Positions 60,688 through 64,000 of a stretch of DNA of 64,000 nt are shown here, one piece after another; the stretch's first letter is position 1; every line of letters starts with the position of its first letter. This DNA is from JAPLJC01 sp052326585. GTDB lineage: Bacteria > Desulfobacterota > Desulfobaccia > Desulfobaccales > 0-14-0-80-60-11. Below the pieces are notes generated by a model, which saw only the letters and a list, made by a program, of their open reading frames with translations, had not been told where the DNA came from and did no database searches. The stretch lies in the NCBI GenBank assembly GCA_052326585.1, contig JBKQLU010000028.1:1-64000 (forward strand), in the 5' to 3' direction. The position numbers and the translations under genes are program-made.

Positions 60688-63252
60688 GTGTTCAAGTTCC
60701 TGCGCCGCTTTTTAAGAGAGCAAGATGACGGCATGTCCCGCCTGCGGGAGCAGTTCGGCCATTTCCGCCGCCTGTTGGCGGGAAACAACCAGGCCCTGGA
60801 AATCATGGCCGATATGGAGGAGAAGCTCTCGGGGGAATTCCTCTTCGACACCGGCTACCTGGAGACCTCGACCGGGCGCTTGCTGGACAACGTCCGGGAG
60901 GTGGTGACCGAGCTCAATCTAATGCTCGGCGGAGACCGCCATCCGGAATTGGCCTCGGTTTATCAGCGGCTGGCGGAGGAGGTCCGCCTGGAGCTGGAGG
61001 CTCTCCCCAGCATCCCGGAAACCCCTTATGTCTTGCCGTTATCGGCCCTGAACCGGGAACTGGCGCCCGCCGTGGGCAGCAAGATGGCCAACCTGGGGGA
61101 GATCGGCAACCGCATCGGCCTGCCGGTGCCCCAGGGATTTGCCATCACTGCCATGGCCTACAAGCGCTTCCTGGAGGGAGCCCAGCTCTTAGGCGAACTG
61201 GAATCCAGGCTGGCCCTGGCTTCCATCCACGACCTGGAAAGCCTGGAGGCGATCAGCCTCGAGATCCAGGAGCTGATTCTCCAGGCGCCGCTGCCCCCGG
61301 ACCTGGAGGCGGCCCTGGCGCAGGCGGTCCAAGACCTGCCGACCCCCTGGCTGGCAGTGCGCTCCAGTGCCGTGGGAGAGGACAGCGAATTCTCCTTTGC
61401 CGGCCAGTTTGCCACCCTGCTCAACGTCCCAGCCGCCGGGCTGCCGAAACACTATAAGCGGATCATCGCCAGCAAGTTCACCTCTCGGGCCATCTTTTAT
61501 TGGAAATACCAGCACTTTTCCACCTCCGAACTTCCCATGGCGGTGGGCGTCCTGGCCATGGTGCCGGCCCGGGCCAGCGGGGTGATGTTCTCCCAGGACC
61601 CCCAGGCCCCGGGAGCGGACCGCGTCTTAATCAGTTCAGTCTGGGGCCAGGGCCCGTACGCGGTGGACGGCTCCATCTCCCCGGACCTTTACGTGGTTTC
61701 GCGCCAGGAGGGCCGCCCCATCAAAGAGCGGCGGGTGGCCAAGAAGCCCGCGGCGCTGGTCTGCCAGGCCGGAGGCGGGGTGGCGGCCGCGGCCCTGCCT
61801 GCAAAACAGGGCAACTCCCCGTCCCTTACCGACATCCAGGCCCGGGCCCTGACGGAGATCGCCATCACCCTGGAGAACCATTTCGGCGGCCCCCAGGACA
61901 TTGAATGGACCCTGGGCGAGGCCGGGAACCTGGTGATCCTCCAGTCCCGGCCCCTGAGGGTGAGCACCCCCCGGTTCGCCGCCAGCCACCGGGAGCGCCC
62001 TGCGGAACCGGCGACGCCGCCGCTCCTCAGTTTCGGGGTCAGGGCGGTGGGCGGCGCCGCGGCGGGGCGGGTCCACCTCTTCCTGCACGACGAAGAGGTG
62101 GCCGACATCCCCCCCGGCGCGGTGGTAGTGGCCCGCCAGCCTTCGGCGCGCCTGGTCCTGGCCATGGACCACATCGCCGCCATCATCACCGAAGTGGGTA
62201 GCCCCACGGACCATATGACCATCCTGGCCCGGGAATTCCGCATCCCCACCCTGGTGGACGTGGGCAGCGCCACCCGGGTGCTGCGCCCCGGCCAGATCGT
62301 CACCGTGGACGCGGACGCGGCCCGGGTCTATCCCGGCATCGTCAGCGAATTGCTGGAGCGCCAGCCGGAAACCGCCGAAGGCCTGCGCGCCTCCCCGGTC
62401 TTCCAGAAATTGGGGCGCCTCCTGAAGCTGACCAACCCCCTCAACCTCATCGACCCGGAGAGTGCGGATTTTCTGGCGGGCAACTGCCGGACCCTGCACG
62501 ACCTCACCCGCTTCTGCCATGAAAAGGCCATGGACGCCATGTTCACCCCGGACGTGGAGCGGGTATTGGCTTCCAGCCGTGTCAGCCGCCTGGTCACCGA
62601 CCTGCCCCTCAACCTGTTCATCCTGGACCTGGGCGGCGGCCTGAAGGTGAGCGGCCAGGGGCAGGTGCGCGAAGACGACATCATTTCCCGGCCCTTCCGG
62701 GCCCTGCTCCGGGGCTTCCACCACCCCAACGTGAGCTGGTCCGGACAGGTCGCCCAGGACATGAAGGGCTTCATGTCAGTCTTCGCCAATACCATGTACG
62801 ATATGAACAAGGGGGAGCGGGGCCTGGGAGGCAAGAGCTTCGCCATCATCACCGACTCCTATCTCAACTTCAACTCCCGCCTGGGCTACCACTTCGGCAT
62901 GGTGGACGCCTATATCTCCGAGGAGCGCAACGACAACTACATCAGCTTCCAGTTCAAGGGCGGGGCCGCCGCGGTGGACCGCCGGGAGCGCCGGACCCGC
63001 CTCCTGAAGCGGATCCTGGACGACCTGGGCTTCAAGGCCCAGGCCAAGAGCGACCTGGTGCAGGGCCGCCTGGTGAAGTATTCCCTCCTGGAGACTGAAG
63101 AGACCCTGGAACTGGCCGGTCTGCTCATGGCCTTCTGCCGCCAGCTCGACTTGGCCCTGTCCTCCGATGCCGTCCTGGAACGCTGCCTCCAGGCCTTCAA
63201 AAAGGAAGACTACAGCCTCTCCTGCCTACGGCCGGAGGAGACCGCCGGTTAA
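60688..63252 (+). CDS. PEP-synthase-like phosphohistidine protein D, no PEP-binding barrel
   Basis: The product is 854 residues from a GTG start. N-terminal helices (FGHFRRLLAGNNQALEIMADMEEKLSG). Complete ATP-grasp (about 125-425): VGSKMANLGEIGNRIGLPVPQGF, LAVRSSAVGEDSEFSFAGQF, RASGVMFSQDPQAPG, GGPQDIEWTLGE, LQSRPL. Swivel His509 in EVGSPTDHMTILAREFRIPTLV. C-terminal domain from about 585: TLHDLTRFCHEKAMDAMF, LPLNLFILDLGGGL, SRPFRALLRGFHHPNVSW, DNYISFQFKGGAAAVDRRERR. Closest to protein C. No PEP-binding barrel motifs are present. It is preceded by kinase and receiver genes. Confidence 0.88.
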   Translation: MFKFLRRFLREQDDGMSRLREQFGHFRRLLAGNNQALEIMADMEEKLSGEFLFDTGYLETSTGRLLDNVREVVTELNLMLGGDRHPELASVYQRLAEEVRLELEALPSIPETPYVLPLSALNRELAPAVGSKMANLGEIGNRIGLPVPQGFAITAMAYKRFLEGAQLLGELESRLALASIHDLESLEAISLEIQELILQAPLPPDLEAALAQAVQDLPTPWLAVRSSAVGEDSEFSFAGQFATLLNVPAAGLPKHYKRIIASKFTSRAIFYWKYQHFSTSELPMAVGVLAMVPARASGVMFSQDPQAPGADRVLISSVWGQGPYAVDGSISPDLYVVSRQEGRPIKERRVAKKPAALVCQAGGGVAAAALPAKQGNSPSLTDIQARALTEIAITLENHFGGPQDIEWTLGEAGNLVILQSRPLRVSTPRFAASHRERPAEPATPPLLSFGVRAVGGAAAGRVHLFLHDEEVADIPPGAVVVARQPSARLVLAMDHIAAIITEVGSPTDHMTILAREFRIPTLVDVGSATRVLRPGQIVTVDADAARVYPGIVSELLERQPETAEGLRASPVFQKLGRLLKLTNPLNLIDPESADFLAGNCRTLHDLTRFCHEKAMDAMFTPDVERVLASSRVSRLVTDLPLNLFILDLGGGLKVSGQGQVREDDIISRPFRALLRGFHHPNVSWSGQVAQDMKGFMSVFANTMYDMNKGERGLGGKSFAIITDSYLNFNSRLGYHFGMVDAYISEERNDNYISFQFKGGAAAVDRRERRTRLLKRILDDLGFKAQAKSDLVQGRLVKYSLLETEETLELAGLLMAFCRQLDLALSSDAVLERCLQAFKKEDYSLSCLRPEETAG

Positions 63253-63302
63253 AGACGGTTTCCGGCTTTTGGTTCCGGTTTTCTGCCAACAGGAGACCCA
63301 AA

Positions 63303-63554
63303 ATGAATTTCAGCTATTGTCCCGTCTGCGGCCGGGAAACCGCCCATAAGCGAGCCCTGGGCATAGGAACGCTGCTTGGCTGTTTTTTCAGCGGCGGCCT
63401 CTGGCTGCTGGCGATCCCCTTATATCCGGTGCGCTGCCTCCATTGCGGGACAGAGGAAGGCGAGCCGACCCCCGCAGAGCCTGGCAGCGGCGCCTGCTTT
63501 CGGGAGCGCAGCCTATTCAAGCGTCGGGGAAAGAACAAGCCCGGTCCCCGGTGA
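63303..63554 (+). CDS. Small zinc-ribbon membrane protein
   Basis: The product is 83 residues, ATG 63303 after an AGGAG-like site. FSYCPVCGRETAHKRALG and RCLHCGTEEG give a CxxC...CxxC zinc-ribbon pair. Between them lies a hydrophobic hairpin (IGTLLGCFFSGGLWLLAIPLYPV). The tail is basic. I do not know the family's function. It follows protein D by 50 nt. Confidence 0.7.
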   Translation: MNFSYCPVCGRETAHKRALGIGTLLGCFFSGGLWLLAIPLYPVRCLHCGTEEGEPTPAEPGSGACFRERSLFKRRGKNKPGPR

Positions 63555-63687
63555 ACGCCGGCTGCCAATTTTTCTTAAGAAAATCACCAAATTGAAATTA
63601 TGAGGCCCTCAGGCTAAGATTGCCCCGGGCGCGGTTTTCCTTTATACTGATCCCCGGAGATCATTACTCCCGGGAAGGCTCTGCGAC

Positions 63688-64000
63688 ATGCCCTTTTTTC
63701 GGAAGAGTGAAGAGGTGCGCCCGCCCAAGGGTCGCCAGGAATTGCTGGGGCTGAGGGCCGCGCTGGAGAAGGCCGGGTTGCCCGAGACCGCGGCCGCCGT
63801 GGCGCTGAAGGAGCTGGAGCGGCTGGAGAAGACCGGCCCGGCGGCGGCAGAATATGACCTTGGCCTCAATTACCTGAACTTCCTGATCTCCCTGCCCTGG
63901 AACCGGGTCAGCGAAGATAATCTAGACCTGAAACGGGCCGAACGTATCCTCGCTGCCCAAGTCTATGGCCTGAAGCAGGTCAAGGAGCGCATCCTGGAAT
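63688..64000 (+). CDS. Lon-family AAA+ protease, N-terminal part (truncated by window end)
   Basis: ATG 63688 with GGGAAGG upstream. About 104 residues are visible. NYLNFLISLPWNRVSEDNLDLKRAERILA followed by VYGLKQVKERILE is the segment that leads into the AAA+ module of Lon proteases. The N-terminal LON substrate-binding domain is absent: only about 50 residues precede this block. It would therefore be a short Lon-like form. ATPase and Ser-Lys protease motifs lie outside the window. Confidence 0.85.
   Translation, partial: MPFFRKSEEVRPPKGRQELLGLRAALEKAGLPETAAAVALKELERLEKTGPAAAEYDLGLNYLNFLISLPWNRVSEDNLDLKRAERILAAQVYGLKQVKERILE

Overview
The window reads as a chromosomal segment of a GC-rich, anaerobic Desulfobacterota-type bacterium (older 'Deltaproteobacteria'). 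The lineage call is inference. It rests on indolepyruvate:ferredoxin oxidoreductase, a MucR-type zinc-finger regulator, a PEP-CTERM-like secreted protein behind a GEMM-type riboswitch, two TauE/SafE permeases, and abundant short palindromic repeats. No rRNA, tRNA or CRISPR array was recognised.

Layout. 1-0.5 kb: C-terminus of a RAYT-type transposase plus palindromes. 0.5-4 kb: AI-2E-type permease, SWIM protein, DUF374 acyltransferase, DUF1992 protein. 4-6.6 kb: overlapping HPr-ptsI-smpB. 6.9-12.5 kb: ffh-rpsP-khpA-rimM-trmD-rplS-rnhB-yraN-rsmI on the minus strand. 12.6-17.5 kb: rtcB-archease and iorA-iorB. 17.6-21.2 kb: an orphan receiver, a ParA/coiled-coil pair and MucR. 21.4-27.7 kb: a cyclic-dinucleotide island with a riboswitch-controlled PAS-GGDEF cyclase, a PAS-PilZ pair and an HD-GYP protein. 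Three near-identical palindromes sit upstream of these, always in the same orientation relative to the gene. 28-42 kb: mixed genes, including uvrA, an Ntn amidohydrolase, a lipoprotein/flavocytochrome-like reductase pair, a YyaL-type thioredoxin-fold protein, a ParB-like orphan, two glycine-zipper lipoproteins and the PEP-CTERM gene with its own riboswitch.

42.5-63.3 kb is the most unusual part. It is a divergent cluster around a central promoter/palindrome at 53.06-53.11 kb. Leftward run TauE/SafE, a two-TM protein, two PEP-synthase-like proteins, two tandem-Usp proteins and a pirin. Rightward run a small TM protein, a second TauE/SafE, a lone receiver, a third PEP-synthase-like protein, a Cache-PAS histidine kinase, a second lone receiver and a fourth PEP-synthase-like protein. 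The four large paralogues keep the swivelling phosphohistidine domain. They have no recognisable PEP/pyruvate-binding barrel and end instead in a shared C-terminal domain I do not recognise. One of them has also lost most of its ATP-grasp domain. This family and its signalling context are the best candidates for an undescribed system. The window ends inside a Lon-family gene.

Start codons were chosen from ribosome-binding sites and family alignment, so several are TTG or GTG. All functional calls come from reading motifs by eye; no database search was run.
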